The notes beneath the pieces are model-generated. The model did not search any database. It worked only from the letters and a program-made list of their open reading frames with translations, and was not told the origin of the DNA. From the NCBI GenBank assembly GCA_020847985.1, contig JADLBC010000023.1, forward strand, positions 124,001 through 188,000: a DNA stretch of 64,000 nt, in the 5' to 3' direction. The stretch is from Dehalococcoidia bacterium (GTDB taxonomy: Bacteria > Chloroflexota > Dehalococcoidia > Tepidiformales > Tepidiformaceae). Below, piece after piece: positions 23,174 through 33,600 of this stretch; position 1 is the first letter of the stretch, and every line of letters starts with the position of its first letter. Both the position numbers and the translations under genes were made by a program.

Positions 23174-24412
23174 ATGAGCGACGCCAGCGACGGCCCACGA
23201 GTTCTCCTCGCTATCGGCAACCCCGAGCGCGAGCGGTACGTACTAAGTGCGCTGCACGAAGCCGGCTGCAGTGTCGCCGGGCGCTACCTCGACGGCCCTT
23301 CACTCGTACAAAGGGCGCTCGACGGTGGAGCCGACATCGTGGTGGCTTCCGTCGGGCTGCACCGACTAACAACGAACTCGGTGATAGCGCTGCGCGAAGC
23401 TGGAGTTCCGGTGCTGCTCCTCGCGCCCGCCGGTTCCGCGAACACCGACGACGACGGCATCGCGTTCGTGGTTCCGGAGGCGAGCGAAGGTCCGACGATC
23501 GTTGCCGCCCTGCGCGAGGCGATTCGCCGCGGGACTTCGTCCGCTGAGCTGTTCCCGGACAGGCCCTCCCTGGGTACCCGTTTCCGCCGTCCGGAAGTGC
23601 GAAGCGGCGAGGTGGTTGCCCTGGTCAGCGGCAAAGGCGCGCCGGGCACCACGACAATCGCGATCGGGCTCGCTGCGGTGCTCGGCTTCGACGGGCACGA
23701 AGTGCTGCTCATCGATGGAGACCTTCGTGGAGGGGCGGTCGGCCCATATCTCGACCTCGACCCGCGCCGGGGTCTCGCCGGCCTCGGCATGGGCTCGAAG
23801 GACCGCCCAGGACAGGTTTTCGAGGAACTGCAGGATGGCCCTGGCTTCTCGGTCCTGGCAGGAGTCGAACGCCCGGAGGCGCAAGAGCGGCTGCGGCCGG
23901 AGCTTGTCGCCGGCGCACTCCCTGCGCTGATGGAGCGTTTCGACGTCATCCTCATTGACGCCGGCGAAACCATCAACACGGTCACGAGTCCGACTGGCGC
24001 GGCGCTGGTGAAGTCGGCCGAACGGGTCCTGGTCGTCACCACCGCCGACGTGCTCGGACTCTGGAATGCACGTAGCTGCTTGCGCTTTACCACCGACTCA
24101 CTCGGAGTACCGCCCGAAGCTGTGACGGCCATCGTCAACCGCCATGGTCGCCGCAATCAGTACGGCGTGGACGAGGTGGAGCGCGCTCTCGGGATACGAG
24201 TCCTCGGGCTGATCCCCGACGACCTGCGGTCCGCGGCCCGGGCATGCGCGTCACAGGTTCCGATCACCGCTGCCCGGGGCAAGGCCCCGAGTGCTATCGC
24301 GGACCTCGCGTCCCACCTGACGGGTCGCGAACGAATCGAACTCCAGTCCGACGCCAAAGACTCGCGGCTTTGGCGTCGCTTGCGGCGCGAGCCTGCAGAA
24401 GGGAGGCGATGA
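23174..24412 (+). CDS. tadZ: TadZ/CpaE-like ParA/MinD-type ATPase
   Basis: This 412-residue protein has an N-terminal receiver-like domain (residues 8-115, degenerate; ADIVVASVGLHRL) and then a ParA/MinD ATPase domain. The deviant Walker A motif is SGKGAPGTTTIAIGLA near residue 155, followed by LLIDGDLRGGAVGPYLDL and DVILIDAGETI. TadZ/CpaE proteins place the Tad machine at its site in the cell. GGAGGCAGCGCC precedes the ATG. The gene lies between cpaB and tadA, as in canonical tad loci. Confidence 0.85.
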   Translation: MSDASDGPRVLLAIGNPERERYVLSALHEAGCSVAGRYLDGPSLVQRALDGGADIVVASVGLHRLTTNSVIALREAGVPVLLLAPAGSANTDDDGIAFVVPEASEGPTIVAALREAIRRGTSSAELFPDRPSLGTRFRRPEVRSGEVVALVSGKGAPGTTTIAIGLAAVLGFDGHEVLLIDGDLRGGAVGPYLDLDPRRGLAGLGMGSKDRPGQVFEELQDGPGFSVLAGVERPEAQERLRPELVAGALPALMERFDVILIDAGETINTVTSPTGAALVKSAERVLVVTTADVLGLWNARSCLRFTTDSLGVPPEAVTAIVNRHGRRNQYGVDEVERALGIRVLGLIPDDLRSAARACASQVPITAARGKAPSAIADLASHLTGRERIELQSDAKDSRLWRRLRREPAEGRR

Positions 24413-24413
24413 G

Positions 24414-25718
24414 GTGGCAACTCCATCAACGACTCGACTGGAGCAGGCACTGCGCGAGGAAGTCCGTGAAGAGCTGCGGCGCATCGTCGATCTCGACACC
24501 CTCGCTGATGAGCACGATGAAGTCCGGCGTACGGTGCGCCAATTGGTCGACGCCGCCAATCACCGGGCTGTCGCGGTAGGAGATCTAGCGATCCCCGACC
24601 CGGAGGGCCTCGCGAACCGGCTGGTGGACGAGATCCTGGGGCTCGGCCCCCTGCAACCGCTCCTGGATGATGCGGGGATCGAGGAGATCATCGTCAACGG
24701 CCCGCACCGCACCTTCGTCATCCAGGGTGGTCGGAAGCAGTTGAGCGACGTTGTCTTCGAGGACGACGGCGAACTGCTGCGAATCGTCCGGCGCGCGGTT
24801 GGGCGGCTGGGGCGCAGGCTGGACGAAACCAGCCCGCTGGTGGATGCACGGCTGCCGGACGGTTCGCGTCTGAACGCGATCATCCCGCCGTTGACCACGC
24901 GCTACACCCACGTGACCGTGCGGAAGTTCCTGCTCCGGGCTCGTACACTCGACGACCTCGTCAGGCTGGACACACTCCCGCCCGAGGCCGCGACGTTCCT
25001 CGAAGCGTCGGTTCAGGCGGGCCTGAACATGCTCATCTCGGGCGGGACCGGCAGTGGAAAAACCACCTGCCTCAACGCCCTCGGCTGCTCCATTGCCGGG
25101 ACGGAGGAGCGTGTTGTTGTGATCGAGGAAACCGGCGAGCTCCAGCTCGAAGGGACGCTTCCCGACTGCGTGGCACTTCAAGCGCGCCTGCCCAACGTCG
25201 AGGGAGTGGGGGCGTTCCCCATCCGCGCCCTCGTCAAGAACGCCCTCCGCATGCGTCCAACGCGGATCATCGTCGGTGAGGTCCGGGGCGCCGAAGCGCT
25301 CGACATGCTCTCCGCCATGAACAGCGGACACGAGGGCTCGATGTGCACCGTCCATGCCAACGGTCCGCGGCAGGCGCTCTCGAAGCTGCGGATGTACGCC
25401 ATGATGGCCGAGGAAGCGCTGCCTGCCGAAGCGGTCACGGACATGATCGCGGAGGCCATCGACCTCGTCGTCCACCTTCGACTCGACCCGGTTGGTTTCC
25501 GCCGGGTGATCACCAACATCTACGAAGTCACGGGCCTCGAAGGCGACACGGTCGCAGGTTCTGACTTGTTCGCCCTGACGGATGGCTTGCTCCAATGGAC
25601 TGGCATCCGGCCGCGATTCGCCTCGCGGCTGCACGACGGTGTGTTCCCCTGGGACCGTCTGAGCGCCAACGCCTCCGGGGCAGTCGGAGGCAGCAACGGC
25701 TGGAGGAGCGAGCCATGA
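24414..25718 (+). CDS. tadA: TadA/CpaF secretion ATPase
   Basis: This 434-residue hexameric ATPase of the TadA/VirB11 family powers pilin extrusion. Walker A is [15 protein letters not shown] near residue 210. The Asp/His boxes and Walker B region are seen in [14 protein letters not shown] and [20 protein letters not shown], and a His box in [17 protein letters not shown]. The N-terminal domain with [20 protein letters not shown] is typical. The start is GTG after GGAGGCGATGAG. After tadA the operon is interrupted by a 200-base non-coding stretch with GGAACG repeats. Confidence 0.92.
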   Translation: MATPSTTRLEQALREEVREELRRIVDLDTLADEHDEVRRTVRQLVDAANHRAVAVGDLAIPDPEGLANRLVDEILGLGPLQPLLDDAGIEEIIVNGPHRTFVIQGGRKQLSDVVFEDDGELLRIVRRAVGRLGRRLDETSPLVDARLPDGSRLNAIIPPLTTRYTHVTVRKFLLRARTLDDLVRLDTLPPEAATFLEASVQAGLNMLISGGTGSGKTTCLNALGCSIAGTEERVVVIEETGELQLEGTLPDCVALQARLPNVEGVGAFPIRALVKNALRMRPTRIIVGEVRGAEALDMLSAMNSGHEGSMCTVHANGPRQALSKLRMYAMMAEEALPAEAVTDMIAEAIDLVVHLRLDPVGFRRVITNIYEVTGLEGDTVAGSDLFALTDGLLQWTGIRPRFASRLHDGVFPWDRLSANASGAVGGSNGWRSEP

Positions 25719-25727
25719 GGAGGGGTT

Positions 25728-25883
25728 GGGAACGAGATAGGAACGACATCCGTTGGCATGTAGGCCGTCGGGACGAAATAGGAACCGTTCTCATGCCCCT
25801 GCGGCGGCCATGGGAACGAAATAGGAACAGATCGGCCCCAGTAGGAACGATAGGAACGGATTTTGAGAACGGAGTAGGAACGG
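25728..25883 (+). repeat. GGAACG iteron-like cluster B, between tadA and tadB
   Basis: The plus strand contains GGGAACGAGATAGGAACGAC, GGGACGAAATAGGAACCG, GGGAACGAAATAGGAACAG, and the run TAGGAACGATAGGAACGG followed by TTTTGAGAACGGAGTAGGAA. The last block is nearly identical to parts of the clusters at 39,639 and 39,983. It faces tadB, whose ATG is at 25,918. It splits an otherwise tight operon, so tadB onward may have its own promoter here. Confidence 0.78.
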
Positions 25884-25917
25884 GCTTTGGCAGGATCGGG
25901 CGTCCGGGAGGTTTCCG

Positions 25918-26775
25918 ATGCCACTCATCTTGATACTCATGTTCGCCGGCGGAGTGCTCCTGGTCTTCCTCTCGGCGACCGCGCGCTGGGCGCCGCAACG
26001 CGAGGAGCAGCGGCGTCCTGCGCCGGTCAGAAGGTTCCTCGACCGGAACGGGGCCGGTCAGGTGAGTGTGCGCGACTTCTTCCTTATTAGTACAGCAACT
26101 GGCGCGCTGCTCGCCCTCGCTACCCAGCTCATCCTCGGCTGGCCGATGGTCAGCGTGGCCGCCCTCCTGCTCGGCCTCACGCTGCCAGCCTGGTACCTGA
26201 CCAATCGCCACCAGCGTGACCAGACGGCCGTGCAGTCTGCGCTGGCAGACGCGGTTGACTCGCTACGTTCTGCGGTTCGCTCGGGGATGAGCGTCGAGGA
26301 GGCGCTCGGGTCGCTGGCGAGGAGCGGCCCAGAGGTGCTTCGCCCGGCGTTGGCTGACCTCGCCCGCGACCTCCGGGTGAGCAGCTTCGAGGACGCGGTC
26401 CGGCGCACACGCGAACGCCTTGCCGACCCGGTCTTCGATACCGTCGCAGCGGCGCTCCTCACCTCTCACCGGGTGGGTGGCCGCAACCTCAGCACGATCC
26501 TCGAGGCACTGAGCCGCTCCGTCCGCCAGACCATTCAGGTCGAGCAGGAGCTGCGCGCACACCAGGCGAAGAACGTTCTCTCGGCGCGGATCATTGCCGC
26601 ACTTCCGCTCGCGCTCATCCTGATCATCCGTGGCCTCAACCCCGGCTACCTCGATGTCTTTTCGTCGGCGACCGGCCAGGCCATCCTCGCGCTCTGCCTG
26701 CTCAGCGTCGGACTCGGCTACACCGGCATGCTCCGTACCACCCGCCTGCCCGGGGAAGAGCGGGTGCTGCAATGA
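25918..26775 (+). CDS. tadB: TadB-like inner-membrane platform protein
   Basis: This 285-residue protein has the T2SSF domain: QSALADAVDSLRSAVRSGMS, then VEEALGSLA and the later RVGGRNLSTILEALSRSVRQ. Flanking membrane segments lie near residues 5-20, 60-95, 220-245 and 255-280. GGGAGGTTTCCG precedes the ATG. TadB and TadC form the platform under the TadA ATPase. Its stop overlaps the tadC start. Confidence 0.88.
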   Translation: MPLILILMFAGGVLLVFLSATARWAPQREEQRRPAPVRRFLDRNGAGQVSVRDFFLISTATGALLALATQLILGWPMVSVAALLLGLTLPAWYLTNRHQRDQTAVQSALADAVDSLRSAVRSGMSVEEALGSLARSGPEVLRPALADLARDLRVSSFEDAVRRTRERLADPVFDTVAAALLTSHRVGGRNLSTILEALSRSVRQTIQVEQELRAHQAKNVLSARIIAALPLALILIIRGLNPGYLDVFSSATGQAILALCLLSVGLGYTGMLRTTRLPGEERVLQ

Positions 26776-27716
26776 TCTCGGCCCTGGCCCTCGGCGGACT
26801 TTTCGGGCTGGGCCTGTGGCTCATCGTCACGAGCCTGCCCTGGGCGCAGCGGCGACCGGACCTCGCCTTCGAGCTGCGGCGGCTGTCTGCCCAGGGCCGC
26901 ATGGAAATGGAGGCGGAGCGCCAACGAGCGGTCCCACCCATGTTCGTGTCGCCCATGCTCGAGCGGACGTTGCGGCCAGTGCTTGACGACGCGGGCAGGC
27001 TTGTTGGCCGGCTGCTTGGCCGTCTCGGCATGAGGACAGCCGATCTCGAACAACGCCTCGCTGTCGGCTGGCCGGGGATGACGACCTCGCAGTTCTTCGG
27101 GCAGAAGCTGGCGGTCGGCCTGCTCTTCCTTGCGTTTCTTCCCGCACTCAACCTCACGGGACTCCAGCCGTTCGGTACGTGGCCAGCCTGGGCCTGGCTC
27201 GGCGCCGGACTCCTTGGCTTCGTCCAACCGGACTGGCTCCTCGAACGTCGCGTCGCCCGGCGGCGGCAACAGGTGTTGATGGAGCTGCCCACGGTCCTCG
27301 ACCTGCTCGCAATGGCGATCAGCGCGGGCCTCTCACCGGAGCAGGCCCTCCTCGACGTCAGCCGGCAGGTGAAGGGCGTGCTCGGTGAAGGACTCCGCAA
27401 CGTCGCCCGCGAAGCCGGGCTGGGAACAATGACCCATCCGGACGCGCTCCGGGCGCTCGCCGCACGCGAAGGCGTACCGGAGATCACGACCATGGCCGAC
27501 GCCTGGCAATCGGCGCTCGAACAGGGCCTGCCCCTCGGGCAGGTCATGCTCCAGCTCGCCGACACCGTGCGCGACCGCAAGCGCACGACCCTCATCGCCG
27601 AAGGGGAGAAGAGCAGCGTTCGCATGCTGTTTCCGGTGACGCTGTTCATCTTCCCGGTCTTCCTTGTCGTCTTGCTCTACCCCGCTGGCGTTCAACTGTT
27701 GGGCCTGGGCGACTGA
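26772..27716 (+). CDS. tadC: TadC-like inner-membrane platform protein
   Basis: This 314-residue protein has a T2SSF domain (LPTVLDLLAMAISAGLSPEQ, then ALLDVSRQVKG and the later WQSALEQGLPLGQVMLQLAD) and membrane segments near residues 5-20, 115-155 and 285-310. It starts within the tadB stop (ATGA). Together with TadB it should form the membrane platform of the Flp pilus machine. Confidence 0.88.
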   Translation: MISALALGGLFGLGLWLIVTSLPWAQRRPDLAFELRRLSAQGRMEMEAERQRAVPPMFVSPMLERTLRPVLDDAGRLVGRLLGRLGMRTADLEQRLAVGWPGMTTSQFFGQKLAVGLLFLAFLPALNLTGLQPFGTWPAWAWLGAGLLGFVQPDWLLERRVARRRQQVLMELPTVLDLLAMAISAGLSPEQALLDVSRQVKGVLGEGLRNVAREAGLGTMTHPDALRALAAREGVPEITTMADAWQSALEQGLPLGQVMLQLADTVRDRKRTTLIAEGEKSSVRMLFPVTLFIFPVFLVVLLYPAGVQLLGLGD

Positions 27717-27743
27717 GTACGCCCTCCAGAAAGGAGACCTCCC

Positions 27744-27923
27744 ATGAACCTGCGCCAACGACTTCGAACCGCACTCCTTGCGGGCGAGTCTGGCCAGTCG
27801 ATGGTCGAGTACGCGTTGGTCACAGCCCTCATCGCCGTCGTTGCCATCGTCGCGGTTGAGACCCTCGGCGACGGCATCGTAGGTGTCTTCGAGAACATCG
27901 CCGATGCGATCAGTGACATTTAG
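27744..27923 (+). CDS. flp: Flp-type major pilin
   Basis: This 59-residue prepilin starts at an ATG after AAAGGAGACCTCCC. The processing site is plain: GESG, then QSMVEYALVTALIAVVAIVA. Cleavage after Gly would leave Gln at +1, with the conserved Glu5 and Tyr6 of Flp pilins, followed by the hydrophobic helix. A short C-terminal tail (ENIADAISDI) completes it. No prepilin peptidase (TadV) gene is seen in the window, so a peptidase encoded elsewhere must process it. Confidence 0.88.
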   Translation: MNLRQRLRTALLAGESGQSMVEYALVTALIAVVAIVAVETLGDGIVGVFENIADAISDI

Positions 27924-27942
27924 GCAATGGCGGCTGCGCCGT

Positions 27943-28335
27943 ATGCGCCTGGCGGCTGGTGAGGCGGGCGAGAGCATGGTCGAGTTCGCACTCGTCCTGC
28001 CGCTCCTGCTGCTCGTCCTGCTCGGCGTCGTGCAGTTCGGGCTGGTCCATCACGCTCAGAACGTCGCTTCAACCGCGGCGCAGGAAGGAGCCCGGCTTGG
28101 TGCGGCCGAAGGTGGCGATGCCGGTATTGCGGAGCAGCGCACGTTGGACGTGTTGCGCTCAGGGCTCGGGGTTACCGCGGAAGGCTTCGACGTCACCGCG
28201 TCCGAGTCGGACGAATGGATGACGGTGACGGCAAGCGGCGGCTATCCGCTCATCATTCCCTGGCTCGGAGGCGCGACCATCGCCATCGACGCGGCGGCCA
28301 ACATGCGGAAGGAGGGTTTCCGCAGTGGCCCGTAA
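27943..28335 (+). CDS. tadE: TadE-like pseudopilin (first)
   Basis: The protein (130 residues from the ATG at 27,943) has the TadE signature: a short basic head, GESMVEFALVLPLLLLVLLG as membrane helix, then FGLVHHAQNVASTAAQEGAR. A GTG at 27,913 that overlaps the flp stop is an alternative start; neither start has a strong ribosome binding site. TadE-family minor pilins are processed like Flp and help pilus assembly. Confidence 0.8.
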   Translation: MRLAAGEAGESMVEFALVLPLLLLVLLGVVQFGLVHHAQNVASTAAQEGARLGAAEGGDAGIAEQRTLDVLRSGLGVTAEGFDVTASESDEWMTVTASGGYPLIIPWLGGATIAIDAAANMRKEGFRSGP

Positions 28336-28780
28336 ACGACGGCTTTCAGAGGCGAACCACCGGCTGCGGGAGGAGTCCGGGCAGGCGCTCGTCGAAGCCG
28401 CTCTTGCGATCCCTGTCCTGCTGGTGTTGGTCTTCGGCGTAGTGGCAGTTGGCCGCGTGACCGAGGCGAAGATCGCCGTCCAGGCAGCCGCGAGGGAATC
28501 CGGCCGATCACTCGCCGTCGCGTCCTCGGAGGAACACGGTGTCGCGGATGCACTGGCGGCTGCCGAGGCCGTCGCCGCGGGCTATGGTCTCGATGCCGAC
28601 AGGCTCACCATCGAGCTCGAGGCAGGCGGCTTCGCGCGCGGTGGCACAGTGACCTCGGAGGTCCGCTACTCGGTGTCGCTGTCCGACTTTCCGCTCTTGA
28701 ACTTCCTGGACGTGGACGTGAGCGCCAGCCACTCGGAGCGGATAGACATCTACCGGAGCCGTGAGGTGGCTGCACAATGA
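28325..28780 (+). CDS. TadE/TadF-like pseudopilin (second)
   Basis: This 151-residue protein starts at a GTG inside the end of the previous gene, after GGAGGGTTTCCGCA. It shows the same plan: ESGQALVEAALAIPVLLVLV as prepilin-like helix, then AVQAAARESGRSLAVASSEE and a beta-rich C-terminal part. It is either TadF or a second TadE. Its stop overlaps the next start (ATGA). Confidence 0.78.
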   Translation: MARKRRLSEANHRLREESGQALVEAALAIPVLLVLVFGVVAVGRVTEAKIAVQAAARESGRSLAVASSEEHGVADALAAAEAVAAGYGLDADRLTIELEAGGFARGGTVTSEVRYSVSLSDFPLLNFLDVDVSASHSERIDIYRSREVAAQ

Positions 28781-29211
28781 ATGACCTTTTCCGCCGGCTG
28801 CATGACGACGAGGGACAAGTGCTCGTGATGGTGGCGCTGATGATGGTCGGCGTCGTTAGCGTCGTCGGGCTGGTCAGCGATGGAGGGCTCGTCTTCGCGC
28901 AACGACGTGACCTGCAGAACGTTGCGGATGCCGCCGCAGCGGCTGGCGCAATGCAGATTGACGAAGCGGCCTACCGCGAGGCCGGAACCGTGCTTCTCGA
29001 CGAGCAGCAGGCTCGCGATGTAGCAGCGTCCTACCTCGAAGGGGAAGGCGATTTGGAATATGTGGTCTTCGTCCTGCCAGCCCGGATTGAGGTCTCAGTG
29101 TCACGGCAAGCGTCAACCGGGTTTCTCCGCGTTATCGGCATTAACGGCGTCGAGGTGAGCGCCATCGCATCGGCGGAGCCGCGTTTTGGCGTCGAGAGCG
29201 CCGGACAGTAG
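28777..29211 (+). CDS. TadG-like (Tad domain) protein
   Basis: This 144-residue protein has the Tad/TadG N-terminal signature: DDEGQVLVMVALMMVGVVSV as membrane helix, then VSDGGLVFAQRRDLQNVADA and AAAAGAMQID. It is short compared with full TadG proteins, which carry a VWA domain, so it represents the Tad domain alone. It ends the compact pilin cluster. Confidence 0.78.
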   Translation: MNDLFRRLHDDEGQVLVMVALMMVGVVSVVGLVSDGGLVFAQRRDLQNVADAAAAAGAMQIDEAAYREAGTVLLDEQQARDVAASYLEGEGDLEYVVFVLPARIEVSVSRQASTGFLRVIGINGVEVSAIASAEPRFGVESAGQ

Positions 29212-29221
29212 GAGGTGTGGA

Positions 29222-29752
29222 ATGGGTTGGCGAATCCGCGTTGCGATGGTAGCGAGCAGCCTGCTATTCGGGACGGCATGTGGAAGTGGCGGCGACGAAC
29301 CAACGCCGCCGGCAACGGCTCCATCGCTCACCGCAACAGCCACTCTGACTCTGCCGACGGCTACACCAACTCCACCAGTCGAGGAGGAGGTTATCAACGC
29401 CTATCTCAGGTTCTGGGACCTGTACGCGGAGGCGGTTCTGAAGCTCGATCCCTCAGTGATGGAAGGAGCCGTTTCCGCTGAGGAGTTCGAGAGAGTCAAG
29501 AACGACGTCGCAGATCTCGAAGCTCAAGGGCTCGCAGCGCGGGTCGTTATCGAACACAACCCCGTGGTGATCGAGGTAACCGAAACGTCAGCGGTCCTTC
29601 TCGACGAGATGACGAACAACAGCTTCTACGTTGATCCGGAGACGCTCGATCCGCCAGAAGCCGAAGGCAGCGGAGCGACCTTCACCGAGACGTTCTTCCT
29701 CGAAAGGGTGGATGGGCAATGGATTGTCATTCGCAGCGTACGACAGCAGTAA
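29222..29752 (+). CDS. Lipoprotein with NTF2-like domain in the Tad operon
   Basis: This 176-residue protein begins with a signal (VAMVASSLLFGTAC, lipobox GTAC) after AGGAGGTGTGGA. It has a Thr/Pro linker and then an NTF2/SnoaL-like domain: EEEVINAYLRFWDLYAEAVL at the start and FFLERVDGQWIVIRSVRQ at the end. It lies ten bases after the TadG-like gene and overlaps the next gene, so it belongs to the pilus operon. It could anchor or modulate the pilus at the membrane face (inference). Confidence 0.72.
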   Translation: MGWRIRVAMVASSLLFGTACGSGGDEPTPPATAPSLTATATLTLPTATPTPPVEEEVINAYLRFWDLYAEAVLKLDPSVMEGAVSAEEFERVKNDVADLEAQGLAARVVIEHNPVVIEVTETSAVLLDEMTNNSFYVDPETLDPPEAEGSGATFTETFFLERVDGQWIVIRSVRQQ

Positions 29753-30654
29753 GTTCCGTCATTTGGCTCATGGCCCTTGTCGCCGTATCTGCCGCATGGG
29801 TAGCAGGTGGTGGGACGGCAATTGGTCAGGAGTCGGGTCCCGGGGGATCGTTCATGCCCAGGCCGGATGTGCCGGGCGGCTCTGTGACCGTGCGGTCAGG
29901 TCCGAACGGCGTCATCGTCTACATTAGGGTGACCGAGCAGTCTCCAGGCGTCGCTGGTGGTCCATCTTCCAGCTCGTCCGTCAGTTCGGGTAGCCCCCGG
30001 TCCTGCGTGATTAGCGTCGACAACATCGGTATCGTGCTCTCGCAGTCGTCGTGGTACCGGCAGGGCCTGCGGGACCACCCCAAACACGTCCTCGGCAGCG
30101 TGAGGTGCGACGACGGGTTTTTCTCATCCATCTGGATCCCCATGGGCACGCCCACTGGGAACGTGCAGGTGGTGTTTGTGGATGGCGATGCGTTCGACCC
30201 GATCGCTGTCGTCCTCGAACTGCTGAACCACCTGCCCATTCCGCACATCGCTATCGAGGCGAACCCATCCACCGGCCTTGTCGCGCTGCCGTCCTGGTTC
30301 TGGATAGACGGATACGACGGAACAGTGATCGGCTCTTCGGACTCGCTTGGCGGCATCACGGTCGACGTGGAGGTCGAGCCCCTCCACTACCGCTGGTCTT
30401 TCGGTGACGGAACGACCACCGAGACGACTTCGCTCGGTCAGCGCTACCCCGACGAGAGCGACATTCAACACGTCTACGAGCAATCGTCTCTGGTGGCTGG
30501 CGGCGCCTACACCGTGACGGTGGAAGTCGCCTTCGCGGTGCAATACCGCGTCAACGGCGGGGTCTGGGCGTCGCTCGATCCGATCACACGGTCGTTCAGC
30601 AACGACTACCCGGTGCAGCAGCTGCAGTCCGTTCTCGTGGGGCAACGGCCATGA
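29719..30654 (+). CDS. Exported protein with PKD-like domain
   Basis: This 311-residue protein has an N-terminal signal or anchor (SSVIWLMALVAVSAAWVAGG). Its C-terminal domain resembles a PKD module: LHYRWSFGDGTTTETTSLG, then DIQHVYEQSSLVAGGAYTVT. The central part has cysteines (RSCVISVDNIG, SVRCDDGFF). The ATG at 29,719 overlaps the previous gene by 34 bases and has a poor ribosome binding site, so the exact start is uncertain. PKD modules mediate surface interactions. Its stop overlaps the next start (ATGA). Confidence 0.72.
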   Translation: MDCHSQRTTAVSSVIWLMALVAVSAAWVAGGGTAIGQESGPGGSFMPRPDVPGGSVTVRSGPNGVIVYIRVTEQSPGVAGGPSSSSSVSSGSPRSCVISVDNIGIVLSQSSWYRQGLRDHPKHVLGSVRCDDGFFSSIWIPMGTPTGNVQVVFVDGDAFDPIAVVLELLNHLPIPHIAIEANPSTGLVALPSWFWIDGYDGTVIGSSDSLGGITVDVEVEPLHYRWSFGDGTTTETTSLGQRYPDESDIQHVYEQSSLVAGGAYTVTVEVAFAVQYRVNGGVWASLDPITRSFSNDYPVQQLQSVLVGQRP

Positions 30655-33600
30655 GCGCAGACTGGAGATTCGCGAGCGAACGGTACGAGGAGGACGAGGG
30701 CGGATGGCTCGGCCTGGTGACCTTCGTCGCCACCTGCATCGGCGTCGGTGTCGGTCTCTGGTGGCTCACGGGTCCACCAACGATGCTCATGTCGGTCCCG
30801 GACTGGAGCTACATCCGCGAAGCGCTGGGCGCCGCGGAGTTGCGTGACCGCGACGTCATCACGGTGACGACGGGTATCGCCTGGCTCATCGTTGGCTACG
30901 TGCTGCTGTCGGTCGCGGTGCGGCTCCTGTTTGGGGCCGCAGTCGCGGTAACCGGCGGGGCGGCGTGGGCACGGGCCGCCCTCCAGGCAACCTCACCGCT
31001 CACCATCCCGGTCGTCCGCCGGATGGTTGACGCGACGCTGGCGGGGACGATCATGGTCAGCGCGACACTCCACACGCCATCTGCCGCTTTCGCATCGTCA
31101 GCCGCGGCAGCCGAAGTCATCGAGACGCGAGTCCCGGCCCAGACGGCGGCCTACGATTCGTCTGCCGCCACGCAGTCCGTCCCTGCGCCGGCGCTGGCGG
31201 CGGCGACCACCCCCACGACTTACACCGTCGTGCGCGGCGATAACCTCTGGCGCATCGCCGAGCGCTACCTCGACGACGGCTTCCGCTGGACCGACATCTG
31301 GAGGCTCAATCAACACCACGCTATGACCGACGGACGTGTGTTCACCGATCCCAACCTCATCTACCCGGGTTGGGTCCTGGAGCTTCCGTCGGACTCAGTT
31401 AATCCCGAACCAGAGCCGGTGCTTGATGACGAAGAAAGCGGCGGGTTCATGCCCGAGGCTGACCCGACGGCTCCTGACCCGATCCCAGCCACGTCGACGC
31501 CGGAACCGACGGCTGTAGCGCCGGCGCCGGTTGCCACCAATCCGCCGACAGGTGGCACCGCGGAGAGCAACCGCACAGACGGCGATGGCCCCTCCGGTCT
31601 GAAGCTGCCCGAAGTCCCGGCCGCCGGCGGAGCGATCGTTACAGCAACGGCAATCACATTTGGTGGCGCTGTAATGTGGCTGGTCGTTCAGCGACGACGT
31701 GCTGCAGTCAGATCCGACTCCGGGCGGAACGCGCCGAAGCGCCCAAGCGGCGATGCTGGACGCGTGCTCGCAACGACCTCGGCCTTGCTCTCAGCGCTCG
31801 CCGATCTCGACTTCGTGGATGCGAGGGCAGTGCTCGTGCGCGAGGCCCCAGCCTACCTCGAAGTGCACCTCGACTGTCCGCCAGGCGATGCCGACGCCCT
31901 CGTTGCTGCCCGACACACTCTCGGCAGGCACCTGCAGTGCGCTGTCGATGGCGCCGTCGACGGTCCAACCGCGGTTCGTCTGAAGGTCTCCCGGATGAGC
32001 TACACCGCTGCTGCGCTCCTCGCCTGGAATGCCGCCGCCCAGCCACTGCTGATCCCTGTGGGTGGCAACGCCTCCGGCATCCACTACCTTAACCTTCGGG
32101 CCGTCGGCAGCGTCCTCGTCGCTGGCGCGCGCCTGGAAACGCACGAACTCCTCACGAGCTGGTTAGAAACGCTTGCGGCAATGGACACCCAGGACCGCAT
32201 GGCTTACGTCGCAGACGCCTCCGCACGCAGGCACCTGGACGACAGCCTCGATCTCATGCCAAGCCTGCCGACCGATGTTCTCCGCGATGAAGACCCGACT
32301 GGGTTTGTCCGGACGCTCGAGGAGCATCTGCTCGCGCGGTCTGGGGCTGTCGACCCGGCGCCGCTTCTGGTCATTGCCAGCTCCGGCGAGGATGGCTCAA
32401 CTTCGTACGGTGAACTCGAAGGAATCCTACAGCGCGGGCCGGAGCAAGACATGCTCGTCATCGCCGTAACCGACCGTGGCGAGATTCAGGACGGGTGGCA
32501 GTCGTTCGGAGCAAGGCTGATCTTCGCGGAGGACGAGCCTGACGGCGAACGCCGTATCAGGTTGTCTCTGCCGAATATGCAGGGCCTCGTGCTCGACCCG
32601 GTTGTCGTGCGACGTGCAGTGGCACCGCGCTCCCGGCCGTTCGTCGAAGCCACGGCCGCTGTACCGACAGAACCAGTGCACGTTGAAGGCGACGACGAAC
32701 TCACACTCACCGGTCGTGAAGCTGATGGCACGACACCCCTGCTTGAAGTGCCCGATCCGGGCGACCCGATCACGCCTCCATCGGCGAACGGCCGACATCC
32801 GAGCGAGCCCGAAATCCCGACTGTGGAGCCGCGTCCACAGCAAGCGAACGATGGCCGCCAGGCGATGGACCGGCAGGCATTGCTGCCGCTCGACGAACCT
32901 GAGCGAAATGGCGATGTCGCGGCGTGCCTTGCGCCGTTCCAGGCCACGTTGTTCGGGATGCTGCGTGTTGAGACCGCGTCCGGGGAGGTGACAGCATGGT
33001 CGGTCCAGAAGACGCGCGAACTCCTGGCATTCCTCCTGGCGCACGGTGGCTCACCGGTGCTCCGCGACACGGCCGCCGACGCGCTTTGGCCCAACGGCGA
33101 GCACTTGACCGGCCACTTGCTGCCCAATGCCGCCTACTACATCCGGCGGGCGCTGAGCCAGGCTGCTCCTGATATTGAAGGGGCGATCCTGATCACAGCG
33201 GGCCAGCGTTACCAGCTGCGCAGCGGCCTGTTTCGTACCGACATTGACGCCTTCGATGCGCATCTCGCGCGGGCTGAGCGACTCCAAGGGCACGACGCCC
33301 TCGTTGAGTACGAGCGGGCGCTGAACCTCTACACCGCTGACTTCCTGGAGTTCGAGGGATACGAATGGGCGGGACCCTACCAGCAGGACTATCGACAGCG
33401 CTTCGTCCGTGCCGCGCATCGGGCCGCCCGACTCGCTGCGGACGGCCGCGAGCCGGCGCTCGCCGGGCGCTTCTATGAGGCGATCCTGAAGCGTGAACCT
33501 ACCGACGAGGAAGCGGTGCGCGGCTTGATGCGCTGCCACCTGGCGCTTGGCGACAGGAGCGCCGCAAAGCGAGTGTTCCGGCAACTGGTCGAGGACCTGA

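Noticed and set aside
23174-24412. ParA-type partition protein for the element
   Set aside because: The N-terminal receiver-like domain and the position between cpaB and tadA identify it as TadZ/CpaE. No parB or parS sites are nearby.
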